Origin: Atrina japonica
Taxonomy: Eukaryota > Mollusca > Bivalvia > Pterioida > Pinnidae
Direction of reading: 5' to 3'
Assembly (NCBI GenBank): GCA_030159075.1
Contig: BROG01000794.1
Location: 244,501-308,500, forward strand
Length of the DNA stretch: 64,000 nucleotides
The notes under the pieces: model-generated
The model's database searches: none
What the model saw: the letters and a program-made list of their open reading frames with translations, nothing else
Told to the model about the DNA's origin: nothing
Shown here: piece by piece, positions 33,330 through 45,374 of the stretch
How positions within the stretch are numbered: position 1 is the stretch's first letter
How the letters are laid out: the number at the start of each line of letters is the position of its first letter
Position numbers and translations under genes: made by a program

Positions 33330-34262
33330 AGAGGCCCTATGGGCCTTGACGGTCACCAGAGAACAACATAATTAGCTCCCATAAGCACTGACATGACAAC
33401 AACTGCCCCTGTGGGCATTTCAACGTCTTTCACTTTTACTGTATCTCAAGATAATGTCAAAAGACAGTCCAATACATGAATAATCCACTTAAAGGGGAAA
33501 TAACTCCCATAAGGGGGCAGCCTGAAAATTTCGGCCCTTTGACTTTTTTGTAGATCTTTGCGTGCTTAACATTTTGCTTCTTTCAATTTCTCTCTATGTA
33601 TTATACTTTACAAGATAATAAGACAAAACTGTCCAAACATCAGAAATTTACAAAAAGAAGGAAATAATTCCCATAAGGGTCGACCTGACAATTTTGTCCC
33701 TTGGTATTTTTTGTAGATTTTTTGCATGCTGAACACTATTTATCTATTATACTTTTCAAGATAATAGGACAAAACTGTCCAAAACATGAGAAATCTACTA
33801 AACCGGGGGAATAACTCCAATAAGGGTCGACCGGACGATTTCGGGCCTATTGACTTTTTTGTAGATCTTTGCATGCTGAACACTTTTGCTTCTTTCACTT
33901 TCTCTCTGTCTACAATACTTTTCAAGATAATAGGACAAAACTGTCCAAAACATGAAAAATCTACAAATTTTTTTGCTTCTTTCACTTTTACTCTAGCTAT
34001 TATACTTTTCAAGATGATGTCAAAAATCATCCAAAAACATGAAAAATCCACTAAAAAGGGGATATAACTCCCATAATGGGTGATTTGACAATTTCGGGTC
34101 TATTGACTTTTTTGTAGATCTTTGCATGCTGAACATTTTTGCTTCTTTCATTTTTAATCTAGCTAATATACTTTTCAAGATAAAGTCAAAAAACATCCAA
34201 AAACATGAAAAATTCACAAAAAAGGGGGAAATAACACACATAAGGGTCGACCCGACAATTTT
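33330..34262. repeat. Tandem array of about 170-bp 'CCCATAAGGG' units, about 5 copies
   Basis: Starts AAGAGGCCCTATGGGCCTTG. Units share GGGGAAATAACTCCCATAAG, GTCGACCTGACAATTT, TTGTAGATCTTTGCATGCTG, CTTCTTTCACTTTCTCTC and AAGATAATAGGACAAAACTG. The same family is at 46,020-47,200. Frames of up to 103 codons inside it are repeat artefacts. Confidence 0.9.
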
Positions 34263-35383
34263 TACTAAAATAGTGTAATAGGGTGTGGTTTTATTAATAT
34301 TGTATATATATATATATATATGTATGTTTTCTAATTGTTCATAAGTTATCTCACTTGATCATCACTATCACCAGTATCATCATCACAATCATCAGCATTA
34401 TCATCACTTATTATCACATTCATCCATACATTACATTAGAATGGAATTAGTTCCATTGACATTTAGACTATGCCACAATAATCTGACATATATCTACCTA
34501 TTATAAAAGTAAGTGCACTTGAATTATCACATCCTGTATTAATTATTTCCTGATATAATTCCAGAAAATCTACCATTCTAATTTCTATTAATTCTGTATT
34601 TTGAACCCTAAAGTAAAGTTTGAGAGAGATAACATGTATAATTTCATTGTTATTTTGCCTAAAATCTTTAATATGTTAAATGTTCAAAAAGTTATCTATT
34701 TCATTACACACCATTACTTATCATAAAGTTATACGTTGTAATTTTATTAATTGCAGTCATATGATCCTCAGCCCTACATGTACAGTATCACACCAACTTA
34801 CAATGAATAGTGAATATAGCTTTGTTCCAAAACAGGTGATTGTCAAATAAATTTTTTATAAATTTTAAAAGAGAATTATTTCATTATATCATTGTAAATA
34901 GATATTTAAAATGTATAACATTTATACATATACCACAATATAATTTCATTTTGAACCCTATTTCATTATGGATATAATTTGCTGAAGAATAAAGGGAGAT
35001 AATTTGTCAATAAGTAATGAAGTAAAGAGTTATCTTTCTTCGTTAAAATTAAATTAATATTTTGCTTATTGAATTATGTTGTACATTATTACATATTGTA
35101 GCATACAATGAGTCTGATATATAAATTATTTATTCATTGTACTGATGATTATTTATTTATAATACAGGGTTTAAAAAAATACTAATTTACCATCTTTTCA
35201 TCAAAATAAAGATTATAGAACCCTACAGATATGTTCTTAATATAAGTGATGAATTGCACCTGTTACAATAAACTATTAATAGACTTTTTCAGCTGCTCAT
35301 TTTAAGGTAATGGTTTTTTCCCTAACTTCAATAATTTTGGAGATACATGTATTAAATAAAAAGAAAACTGCTGACTCATTCAT

Positions 35384-36075
35384 TCTATTTTTAGCCATGA
35401 CCGCCATATTTGGTCCTAGCATCTTTTGGTCCATAAACTTAAAGCAGCTTTACATGTTTATACTTTCTGTCAAGTTTAATTCGAATTGACCCAATGGTTC
35501 TGGAGAAATAGTCAAAAATGTTGAAAATTTTACACAAATAAAACTTATTTTCCATTTACCTAGACATCTGTGACCTTGACCTTTGACCCCATTACCTTGA
35601 TCCTCAGATAATTCCTAACAACTTTCTCATATATCTTTGTATACAAAAGTTGATAAGTTTTGAGTTATTAAACAATTTATTATGCAATTGTACCCTGCAT
35701 TACTGAAGCGCCCTCTAGTGGCTCGTTTATGAACAGATTTCATTTCCATTCGCAAACTTTGTAAATATTGACTTAACAATCATGCATATAAAATTTGAAA
35801 GTCATCTGATCATTGATTCATGAGAAGAAGATTTTTAAAGATGTACCAAGTTTTGGTCCTTTTTGGTCCCTTTTGGAGCCCCTATGGGTCCTAGCCCCTT
35901 TTCACTCACAAACTTTATGCACCTTCACATGGGGATGCTATATGCCAAGTTTGGTTGAAATTGGCCCATTGGTTCTTGAGAAAAAGTCGAAAATGTCTAA
36001 ATGTTAACAACGCATGACAGACATAACACAATGGCAATAGGTCAACGTGAGCTTTGCTCAGGTGACCTAAAAAAG
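35384..36075. repeat. Non-autonomous repeat ending GAGCTTTGCTCAGGTGA
   Basis: Contains TGACCTTGACCTTTGACCCC and GGTTCTTGAGAAAAAGTC and ends GTCAACGTGAGCTTTGCTCA, GGTGACC, the right end common to this class (compare 31,340). A degenerate tandem of two halves, each with 'CCAAGTTTGGTTGAAATTGG'-like text. Non-coding. Confidence 0.7.
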
Positions 36076-36221
36076 CTAGCTGTGACCTTTAATTTGACGT
36101 TTAGATATATCAATGATGTTTTGTCAATTAATAATGACAATTTTCATATGTATTCAAATGTGATATATCCTGATGAACTAGAAATAAAAGAAACCAGAGC
36201 ATCGAATATATGATTCTAATT

Positions 36222-36532
36222 CAAGCTAAACAATATAAAATCTCAGATACCAAAGTGTAAATTTTCAGGATATCTGGAATATATATACAAATCTGGTGAT
36301 ACTGGACAAACATGGATCTCTGGAAATCCAGATAGTGGATCAGGTGTCACTAAGAGTAAGCATCCCTTGTTTACTGGTCACATCTGTTGTGAGTCAAGGG
36401 TCAAATTAAATTTATGAAATAGGTGAGGAAGAAATCCTTGTGAAAACTGGTACAGATGACTCAACAACCACTATCAAACAGGTAAAACTTACAGTAATAT
36501 TTCATTAAGTGAAATTCCTTTTGACAACTTTT
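36222..36532 (+). repeat. Dispersed repeat R1, copy 2
   Basis: Aligns with 13,970-14,225 in the same orientation. It is longer in the middle (GGATCTCTGGAAATCCAGAT, an inverted repeat, then GTGGATCAGGTGTCACTAAG). Ends ATTTCATTAAGTGAAAT. Confidence 0.75.
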
Positions 36533-36547
36533 TACATTCAAGTAGCA

Positions 36548-36765
36548 ATAATGAGCATATTATTAGTTAACTTGGACAATATGAAATCCAATGAGGCCAA
36601 TGCTGCATGGAAAAGATGCGTGTATGGTTTGATTTGAAAAAAAAAATGGCAGCTTAACTCACTTGAATTTTCGTTTGGTCAAGCGACTTTAATAGTGTTG
36701 GCCGAGTTTTTCAATATTGGCTAAGTTTTTTTAATGTTGGCCGAGTTTTTTTTATATTTTTAAAG
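36548..36765. repeat. Direct repeat R3, copy 1 (copy 2 at 38,538-38,770)
   Basis: Both copies carry AATGAGCATATTATT, CCAATGCTG, TGGAAAAGATGC and a TCAATATTGGCT-rich tail. About 75% similar by eye; same orientation, about 2 kb apart, flanking the MITE at 36,770. Confidence 0.7.
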
Positions 36766-36769
36766 TAAT

Positions 36770-37491
36770 TACAGGTGACTCTCGATACCTCAAAGTCCTC
36801 TGGACCACCAAAAAACTTTGAGGTTTCAAGAGTTCAAGAGTTCAGGAAATGGACATTTCGACCAATATAGGTTCTTAATACTACACAAAACAAGGAATTT
36901 TGTTTTCGTAATTCATATGAATTTTGCCATAAACAATCACCATACCTAATTTTCAAAGATAAAAAACCGTGTAAATACATTATTTTTATTATGAATCCGA
37001 TTTAGATAAAAATGACCGTCGACAGATAAGGTATATAATGTTGCAGCAGCATTCACTACTGCTTCAGTAATCTACAGTACGCTTCATCTAAAAGTTAAAC
37101 TACCACTTGGTTGTGACACTTGTACTCGACATCATAATCTATGATGCATCTTTACACAGTTCTACTCTTTTGATAGCTCTTAATTAATTAATAATCCAGT
37201 CAATCACTACTTGTTTGGGTTAGGGACTACTTGTCGCCCGGTTATCAAAACAACTATTGTTTAGCCTTACAGGTAAGGATCTCGATGTCGTTCTGGCTTA
37301 TGGTATTAACGTTTAATCAATTCACTGGTAATTACTCGAACTTTGAGGTTTTGAGAGTGAAATATAAAGGAATATATAAATCGAGATTTCAAATTGAGTT
37401 CAAGGTTTCAAGACCTTCGAGGTTTCGACGTTCGAGAGATCGAGAGTTAATTTACCTGTACGAAACTTCAAGCCACCGAGAGTCACCTGTA
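36770..37491. repeat. MITE of about 720 bp with TA target site
   Basis: TA then CAGGTGACTCTCGATACCTC on the left (36,770). On the right ACCGAGAGTCACCTG then TA (37,490-37,491). Subterminal TTTGAGGTTTCAAGAG words occur in both halves. TA duplication and CAGG-type ends suggest a Tc1/mariner-type non-autonomous element. The 122-codon frame starting at 37,231 is an artefact of this repeat. Confidence 0.8.
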
Positions 37492-38537
37492 TATAGGATT
37501 ATTAATCAATGTCTGCGCTGCTCACTTTGGAAATTGGAAAATCTTCAATATTTCGAATGCAATAAAATTTTAGTGTATAAGGAAGGCTACAATGACTGAA
37601 ATAAGTTGTCTAATAATTAAAAAAATATCTCTCATCATTATCTACACAAATGATTGAGAGAAAATGATTAATGTAGAGTAGGTGTGGTCATTCGCAATGT
37701 TAATATAATGTCGTCCGCTGTGGAGGGAATTCCTGTGTGTACTCAAAGACGTCAGTTGTGGGCGGTTCCAATTTTCAACAGGTACGTAATATAATATCGC
37801 TTGCAAAAGCAGTTTCAGCAACTGAACAGCGAAGATAACCAAAGAATTTAAATTATATATAAATCATATTTAAAAAGATTTACAGAATGTTTTAAACACA
37901 AAGTATGAGTGATGAATAAATAAATATAAAAGAATTGTCATCCTACACTCCCCTCTTAACTTGCTGACATGTACTGTTCTAGATATGGCACCAAAACTGC
38001 GATGTGAATATTGGGATGGGACAACTGTCTACCAAAAATTAATCCTTGGTTTTAAAAATTGAGGATTGAGTGCTATATCTTGTGATATATTGTAATTCTT
38101 CTCCTGAACTCTGCGATTAGGTTAAATGCTCTAGTCTATCAACACTGCATTATCTTAATGTCCTTTAATGTGTCGCACTTGATTATAATGTGTCCGAATG
38201 GTTGTGAGAGAGTTACTCTTGTTTCTGCACATGACCATAGCAGACGCTATGAGACTTTGTACATATGTAAATATGTTATATTAAACAATAGATATTCCAC
38301 ATTGTTTCATGGTTATTATATAAGAACTCACAACATGACTCGGTGTCTTGACATATCTAATCATTGAAAATAAATTTTCTTAACTGTCATAGTCGATATA
38401 ATAAAAGAACTGTGGATGACTTTCCGATTTCCAAAGTGAGCCACGCGGGCAGCAAAGTCTGTAGTATTGGCATGAGATGAAGCTGAATTTCAATATGACA
38501 AACCAAGGTGAAATAACTAGGCCAATGTGAAAATCAC

Positions 38538-38770
38538 TGATTAATGAGCATATTATTTATTAATCAACTCAGCCAATATCAAATCCAAATAGTCCAATGC
38601 TGTGTGGAAAAGATGCACATGCGATTCAATCTGAAAAACAAGTGGTGACCACTCTCAATTGAATTTCCATTTTGGCTACTTCAATACTGGCAGTTGTTCA
38701 ATATTGGATTTGTTTTTTTTCTGATATTGGCTCAGTTTTGTCAATATTGGCTTAGTTTTGAATTTCATAT
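38538..38770. repeat. Direct repeat R3, copy 2
   Basis: See copy 1 at 36,548. This copy begins ATTAATGAGCATATTATTTA and ends in TCAATATTGGCTTAG. Confidence 0.7.
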
Positions 38771-38840
38771 TTTTTGGACAGAAAATCCTGTAACAGACAT
38801 ATATTACTAGAGTTGATTAATAATAAACAATAATAAATAC

Positions 38841-39014
38841 CATTGTTGTTGTTGATGAATTACTAAATTGTGGACCAATTCTGCTAAAAACACTCAAAAA
38901 TTTAGGTGGTATGACTGTCACATGATCATTGGATAGGAGTGCATATATCAACAGCATGACTGGAAGCACAGAGAGTAGTCCAAGGAATACTTTCTCTTTT
39001 GACAGCATGTTCAT
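38841..39014 (-). CDS. HtrL/YibB-like protein, exon 1 (residues 1-58, signal anchor)
   Basis: ATG at 39,014 opens MNMLSKEKVFLGLLSVLPVM and continues LLIYALLSNDHVT. A single hydrophobic helix at residues 9-27 follows a short Lys-containing N terminus and precedes a hydrophilic stem with a sequon (NSS, 52-54). That is a classic type II Golgi signal anchor. Coding ends at M58 before a GTATTT donor. The frame past the donor (VFIIVYY, stop) is intron read-through. A second in-frame ATG at 39,008 could also start. Phase and topology both fit joining to 32,146-33,015, giving 347 residues. Non-coding exons and the promoter upstream are not identified. Confidence 0.75.
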
Positions 39015-40072
39015 AGGTTATCCAAGAACTGACTATAAAGAAATAGGAAACAGATTATATACATGTAATATGAAAGGTAACTGATTTATTGATAAATGGA
39101 AAATGACATGACTTTGACAACAGACAGAAAATGGATAATCAATCAATCTACCATCTGGATAATTTACAAAATTATCAGTTCATGACCTTTGTTGAAATGC
39201 TGCCCAGGTATGCTTAACTATGAGCAATAAAACTGGACTATCTTTGTTTTATTTATTTTTTAGGGGGAGAGGAAGCACATGGAGGAAACATTATCTTCCA
39301 AGGGCAACTGAAGGATAATTCTACTGCATGATGCATTGAAGCTGTCAGGTGGACTATGACCAGAAGAGGGCACTGTAATTATTTGTTTAGTACTAAATGG
39401 AGAGTATTCAAATATATAATCACTATTCAAATATTTGGTCACATCTAGTACCAGAATATAAGAACTGTAAGTTATTTTTGCTATTACTGATCAGAAACAG
39501 AGAGGGTATGCTGGTTGTGGAAGAATTGACATTTTTGGTACTCTTTCAAAGGTCAGAATTTCATTTTCACACACAAAAATTCATGTTTTTAAAACACTCA
39601 GTGACTAAATATTTGGTGTTAAAATGTCCACATAATTATACTTATTGTCCGATTCACATAAGATGGCGGGGCGGAGTAACTTTTTGATTTTCATACGAAT
39701 GATTATATTCACTTTTCAGTTATGTCAAGCTGAACGAGGAAAACGTTTTATTCCTTACTGGATACTCTCCTATATATGGTGACAAGTAGGAACAATTACT
39801 CTAGTCAGTGTAATTTTAATGTTATGCTTTATTACCTAAAATTTAAACTCATCCAGGTCAAGAAAGGGTTCACAAGACTCCACCCTGCCAGGTTATACTG
39901 AATTTACTATACCCAACACTTAAGCAGAAATTAGCATATAATGATTTCTTTTCTGATAATCTGAAAGGGATTTTAATTTAGGTATGACTGAAACATTTTA
40001 TACACATGGAAACAGAAATGAGTATTTGACTATGAATCCAGTAGTAGTTTGGAATATTCTAATACTGATTAC
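39015..40072. other. Upstream flank of the HtrL-like gene, nothing defined
   Basis: No obvious TATA, initiator or CpG cluster. No ORF with coding character. Confidence 0.45.
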
Positions 40073-40300
40073 TGTATGTGTATTTAAATTAGCGCAATCA
40101 TATTTTAGCGCTCTCAGGGGGTATAGACTTATTGACACAATCTTGAATTCGCGCAATTAATTTCATTGGCTTTGTCCTGTCTACAGAATGACAGGATGGA
40201 GAAATTTTAGTGCTGCCCTTGAATTAACGCAATGACTTGATCCTGAAAGGCGCTAATATTAGAATACTGCTAAAATAAGTACGAATACAGTATTGGTACT
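40073..40300. repeat. Probable MITE with GCGC-bearing inverted ends
   Basis: ACTGTATGTGTATTTAAATT + AGCGCAAT on the left and GGCGCTAATATTAGAA ... GTACGAATACAGTAT on the right are imperfect complements. Internal TTTAGCGCTCTCAGGGGG and ATTCGCGCAATTAA words stand out from the AT-rich surroundings. Confidence 0.5.
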
Positions 40301-40944
40301 GTATATATGTTTCCGTTAGCATTTTTTTGTGAGTTATTCCCCTTTGATGTCACAACCATATTGTGGATCTGTGTGATAAGTTTTCGTCTTTAAGCAACCA
40401 AATTGGATTAATAGCTTTTGTGAAAGGGACATTATTATTTAACCTAAATTAGCTGTTTAGATTAATGAAGATAGGGAATTAATGACGGAAAATAACTCTT
40501 TGCAAAATACTGCTTACTGAAACCCATATATTCATTTCTAACCTTCAGTTAAAATGTACATGTATGGTTGATATAAATGAAAGATCTGCCAATTATACAC
40601 ACAAGCCCATACATTACCTAGACCTAAACTTACAAATATCTTCTGTTCCTCAGCAAATATGACATGTGTATGTCAGAGAGTAAAAACTTCTACATTTTGT
40701 TGGCAACAGTAATAAACACATTATCATTTGTTGCTGGTAGCTTGGATCTGGCTACATATATCCTTGTTCTATAAAAAAACAAATGGTCATTTTATTATTG
40801 TTGACATTTTAGTACAATCAAAATATGCATGTTATTAGGCTTCATTAATATAAGACATATCTCTTTCTTAAAGTGTGAATTAACATTAGAATATTTGCTG
40901 TACATGAACATGTTATTGTAAGCTGCAGAATGTGTTAAATGAGC
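40301..40944. other. AT-rich DNA, no gene
   Basis: Nothing supported. Confidence 0.5.
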
Positions 40945-41100
40945 AGTAAATAACAAATAGTGGCAAAATAGTGCCAGAATAGCACCACAAAATAGAGCCG
41001 GAATAGCATTACAAGATTGTGCCAGAATAGCACCACAAAATAGTGCCGGAATAGCATTACAAGTTAGTGCCAGAATAGCACCACAAAATAGTGCCAGAAA
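40945..41100. repeat. Minisatellite of 'AATAGTGCCAGAATAGCACC' units
   Basis: Alternating units AATAGTGCCAGAATAGCACC and GTGCCGGAATAGCATTACAA, about 4 pairs. The 138-codon minus frame across it (repeated FCGAILA) is an artefact. Confidence 0.9.
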
Positions 41101-41562
41101 ATGATGTCGCTGCAACGTTGGGGCATTATGTTGCCGCAATAGTACATGTTCCACAATACTTTCGCAACATTGTGTCGCAATCCTTATATTTTGGTACAGG
41201 AAGGAGCCCATATTTAAAGATGACTTGTGTTAACCAAATACAAGTTGCAAATAGTCTAATAGAAATAACGAGTTGTCTAGCAAAAGTACTGAGGAGTCAA
41301 GAAACAAACTGACAGACACTCTTGGAGATAGACTTAGTAATCAACTCGTCCCTTGCTGCTAGCAGATGTAAACCACAGATGTTACTCTACTAAGACAAAG
41401 TGGTACATGTGGGGTGTGTTAATATTAATAACCAGAACAATAATAGAACTACTGTCTTTTTCCCCTAAATAGGGCGTACAATACAGTCACTTGTTTCATG
41501 TAATTAACAATCCCACACAGTCACATGTAAAATGGTTTGCTGTACTGGTTATGTAATTAGTG

Positions 41563-42200
41563 ATATATAAATCCGAAGTTAGGCGGGTTCATGGAAATAC
41601 CGAAAACACCAAAAACAATAAGGAATTATCAAAAACACCAGAAAGAGCACCAAAAAATAAACAACCAATATAAATCAGACAAACAACTTAATTATTAACA
41701 TATTTATATTTGGCTTCCTAATGTAAAGTTTAATTAACATAATTTTGATACATTTCTAAGAAGTCAATACAAAATTATTTCCAATACACAAGTCATCTGT
41801 ATGAGCTGGGGTTTACTTCGTAATTGACATCTAGATGCATATTCGACTTAAACTATGTAAATCCATTCAATATTTTGCCTTTTTTTCAGAAATACAACAG
41901 TACATGTACTTTTTGTTAATATACCAGTATGCTATCTAACACAAGTTGAATACAAAATGTACGAAGTTGTTTATTGTGTCAAACCAGAATTCATCCTCAT
42001 GACTTGTGTATTAAAATATCGTAATAACTTCTTTCAATTTCTGTAAAACTTTATATAAGGAATCCAAATATCAATATCTTTAACATTTAAGTTGTTTGTC
42101 TGATTTATATGGGTGTTTTATGTGCTTTTTCTGGTGTTTTTGGTAATTCCTTTTTTGTTTTTGGTTTTCCATAGACCCGCCTAACTTAGGATTTATATAT
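41563..42200. repeat. Inverted-repeat element, 638 bp, arms about 110-130 bp
   Basis: The left arm starts TATATAAATCCGAAGTTAGG and continues with AAACACCAGAAAGAGCACC and AAATCAGACAAACAACTT. The right arm (42,090-42,200) is its complement. Arms about 85-90% alike. The centre is AT-rich and non-coding. Long-arm MITE or foldback. Confidence 0.9.
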
Positions 42201-42789
42201 AACTGATTACAGTATTCAATTTAAAAGCAACCAATATCATGTAAGGCTTTTACTTCACCTAATATAATATCGCGTTGACTTATGTTTTCAATGATATGTT
42301 GAATTCAATGATTTCATTACACCTCCATTAACATTGGATCATTCCAATACAGGTCAATTTGTCCCAATTCCAATTTGTCCCAAAATCCAATTTATCCAAA
42401 CTTTTTTCGAAATTGTAAATGTATATTTTTTATAATAAAGATGAGAAAAGCATATTTCATAAATATTTTATAAAGAGTGATTGATGATTTCTGATCAAAT
42501 CAATGTCTCTTTCACATTAATACAAGTGTATAATGCATTTGGTAATGATTTTGATAAGCCATGGTCTTGCTTGTTCACAAAGTAAATTGTCTCTTTGAAA
42601 TCTAGCCCATATCTATATACAAATGAATTATGCAGTGTGCATGTGAACATTTACTTCAAGGGAGAATAATTATAAATTAGGTGAGGTTTAGAAAGTCTAA
42701 ATCAGCCATGTTTAGCATTTGTTTTAAGTGTTTCCATACAGAATTTGACGTATATTTTACATAATTGTTATCCATTTAACAAAATTTCC
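42201..42789. other. AT-rich DNA, no gene
   Basis: Only a short patch of CCAATTTGTCCCAAAATCC-like text (42,360-42,400), related to the repeat at 44,641. Confidence 0.5.
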
Positions 42790-43640
42790 CAGAGGGATCT
42801 TGGTGCCCACCATGGAATGTTCTATGTCTGATCTATGACAGACTGTTCTTTTCACTTATTTTGTGTCTCAACATTGAATTTGAACTTAAATCCATATTTC
42901 TGTGAAATACTTTTTTCACAAGATTAGAGCGAAACTGAACTTGAATTGAACATATTACATTTTCAGATAGAATGGAATTCAACATGGCCAACAGTTGTCC
43001 ATCTTGGATTTTGATCTCTCTGAAAATGTAATATGCACATCTAGACTTTCGGGAAAACCTCCTTAATCAATTTCGAAAAAGATTCCTTCAATACATTAAA
43101 AATATATACTTCCATTGTCAAAATCCAAGATGGCCACATGTCAGCCATATTGGATTCGGATCTTTTTTAAAAATGTAATATGCACAACAAGATCTCAAGG
43201 GGAACGTTCATGTCAAATTTCACGGAGACCCCTTCAGTCCTTTCTGAAAAGTAGCGGTAACAAACTTCCTTTGGTCAAAATCCAAGATGGCTGTCTGTCA
43301 GCCATGTTTGATTCTGATCTCTCTGAAAATGTAATATGCATAATAAGACCTCAAGGGGAACCTTCATGTCAAATTTCAAGGAGATCCCTTCAGTCTTTTC
43401 TGAGAAGTAGCAGTAACATACTTCCTTTGGTAAACAAGATGGCCACCTATTGGCCATGTTGGATTCCGATCTCTCTGAAAATGTAATATGCACAACTAGA
43501 CCTCAAGAGTGACCTGCATGTCAAATTTCAAGGAGATCCCTTCAGTCTTTTCTGAGAACTAACGGTTACAATAATTGTTCAGGATGGACGGACGACGGAC
43601 GGACCACAGATGCAGGGCCATATGAATAGATAGTGGGCTA
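42790..43640. repeat. 'CCAAGATGG' tandem array, copy 2
   Basis: Same start (AGAGGGATCTTGGTGCCCAC) and same about 165-bp units as 14,510-16,720, about five units. It ends GGACGGACGACGGACGGACC + ACAGATGCAGGGCC, the usual end of this family. Frames inside it are artefacts. Confidence 0.9.
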
Positions 43641-44640
43641 AAAATGTAAGACTTTATAGTTAAATATGTTAATTTTAATGATTCATTATTGTCATATCGA
43701 TAACAATTAATATGTCGTTTCCAAGATCCGGAACAGTTCCGAAATTACGACGCACTGATCCTGTGACTTTGAGAAAATTTAGGGCACTTTGGTCACGGTG
43801 AATATGAATTAACCATGGAAGGTAGAGGAAATCAATATACATGTAAATAAAAAAAGCAAGTGCTTGTATGGTGCCATGTTGTATATCGGATTCCAGAGAG
43901 AAAAATAAATCAGACAAATATCCGTGGATGGACGACAATTCATCTAAATGAATTTCCTAATAAAAATATGAACCTACAACTGAAGCGTATTTATAGCCTT
44001 TAGGTCTATGATACGCCGTCACTGACACTGATGCAAACTTTGAGTCGGACCAGGAGTATACACCTAGCCTACAACTCTAAGATATAGGAGAATGTTTATA
44101 TAATAAGTTAAAATATTTATTGTAGGACTTTTTGTATCAATCTGAACTTATCATTTATCAGCTGATATGAAGACTACTGTAGGGTGCCCGCAATTTTGTC
44201 CAAAATATGCCCTAAAATTTGTCACGTGGTGATGAAAGTCATGTGATAGAGAGTGGTCTGTGGAGGGATCTTGGAAACAACGTATTGTGCATAAAGGTTT
44301 TTGCAACTAGTTTCAACACAGTGACAATGTTTTTATTTTATTTGTAAACACTGAAAAAATTTAGACAAATTTGAAAAATAAAAATTTAACATCATATAAA
44401 CATTTGAATTTACAATACGTTTCACGCTGGAAATACAATATTGACAACAAATGTAACTTTTTTATACAAATTAAATGTATCCTGTATAAACAATTTTGAA
44501 AAAGATAGAATAAATTGGATTGGGGCAAATAAATGTTGGGACAAATTGACCAAAATTCACACAAACTTTCAAATTATGTCTCCTCTCCATGCAATTCCAA
44601 AAAACAAGGAACAAAAAAGTTGAATATTTCAGAGAAAGAA
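43641..44640. other. AT-rich DNA, no gene
   Basis: Short ORFs only, without coding character. Confidence 0.5.
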
Positions 44641-45047
44641 AAAAGTTGAACAAAAAATGTAAAAACATCTTTTTAAAAGATGGGACAAATTTGATTTGGG
44701 ACTCAGTGACCAAAATAAAAGTTGGGACAAACTGACCTAAAGTGGGACAAATTGCAAAAAATTGGGACAAATTGGTTGGGAAAAATTTGATTTGGGATAA
44801 ATTAACAAGACCCCAATGGCCCATTCAGAAGATTTACAGTAAAACTGGTACCCTGACCAACATGTACCCAAGTCATCTCGAACCCCTAAAGTCAAGTCAT
44901 ACCCAAATCGGGGAACTCAACTTGTACACAACACTGGTCAACTCGTACCCAAGAAAATAATTATAGAAACCAAGCCGTACCTAAATCTTAGAAGTCAATT
45001 TATACCCAACATCAGTCAACTCGTACGCAAGAAAGTTCATGAAACAA
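44641..45047. repeat. Degenerate 'TGGGACAAATTGACC' short tandem region
   Basis: Words GGGACAAATT(T/G)GA(T/C) and GGGACAAACTGACC recur six or more times (44,690-44,800). These are followed by GTACCCAAGTCATCTCGAAC-like words recurring to 45,040. Confidence 0.65.
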
Positions 45048-45240
45048 GAGATCCCAGAGGGATTTTGGCGCCCACCATCAAATGTTCTTCATTTGATCTA
45101 TGACAGACTGTTCTTTTCTCTTATTTTGTGGCTTAACAATGAATTTGAACCAAAACCTAAATATCTGTCAAGTGCTTTCTCACAAGATTATAACAATACC
45201 AAATATAAACTGCTATAATCCAAGATAGCTTAACCATACC
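45048..45240. repeat. 'CCAAGATGG' family, copy 3, start only
   Basis: GAGATCCCAGAGGGATTTTG, GCGCCCACCATC and TGATCTATGACAGACTGTTC match the starts of the arrays at 14,510 and 42,790, then homology is lost. Confidence 0.8.
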
Positions 45241-45374
45241 TGTCAACCTCTAAAAGTGAAAATGCTGGTCATGACCTGCATTGAGTAAAACAAGAATTAT
45301 ACATAATATGTCTCGCTGGTCCCTGCTTTGATATCAAATGTACATGTAGCAAAGTGTAGCAAGTGTATATTTCA

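Larger units (their letters stand above)
33016..38840 (-). other. Intron of the HtrL-like gene, about 5.8 kb, repeat-filled
   Basis: Donor ATG|GTATTT at 38,840-38,839 and acceptor TTCAG at 33,018-33,016, both phase 0. It contains the repeats listed separately. 34,263-35,380 and 37,492-38,537 hold only AT-rich sequence, with a CATCATCA-type patch near 34,350-34,430. Confidence 0.75.

Noticed and set aside
33740..34241. Minus ORFs with SCFWMIFDIILKS-like repeats
   Set aside because: Translation of the 'CCCATAAGGG' tandem repeat; the same text appears at 46,332-46,687.
37231..37599. 122-codon plus ORF
   Set aside because: Mostly inside the TA-flanked MITE; no homology or splice support.
40795..41211. 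138-codon minus ORF with repeated FCGAILA
   Set aside because: Produced by the minisatellite, whose unit happens to keep one frame open.
43115..43493. ORFs of 123 and 72 codons on opposite strands
   Set aside because: Inside the 'CCAAGATGG' array; the periodic peptide mirrors the DNA repeat.
44471..44824. 117-codon minus ORF (SQIKFVPS-like)
   Set aside because: Translation of the TGGGACAAATTGACC degenerate repeat.
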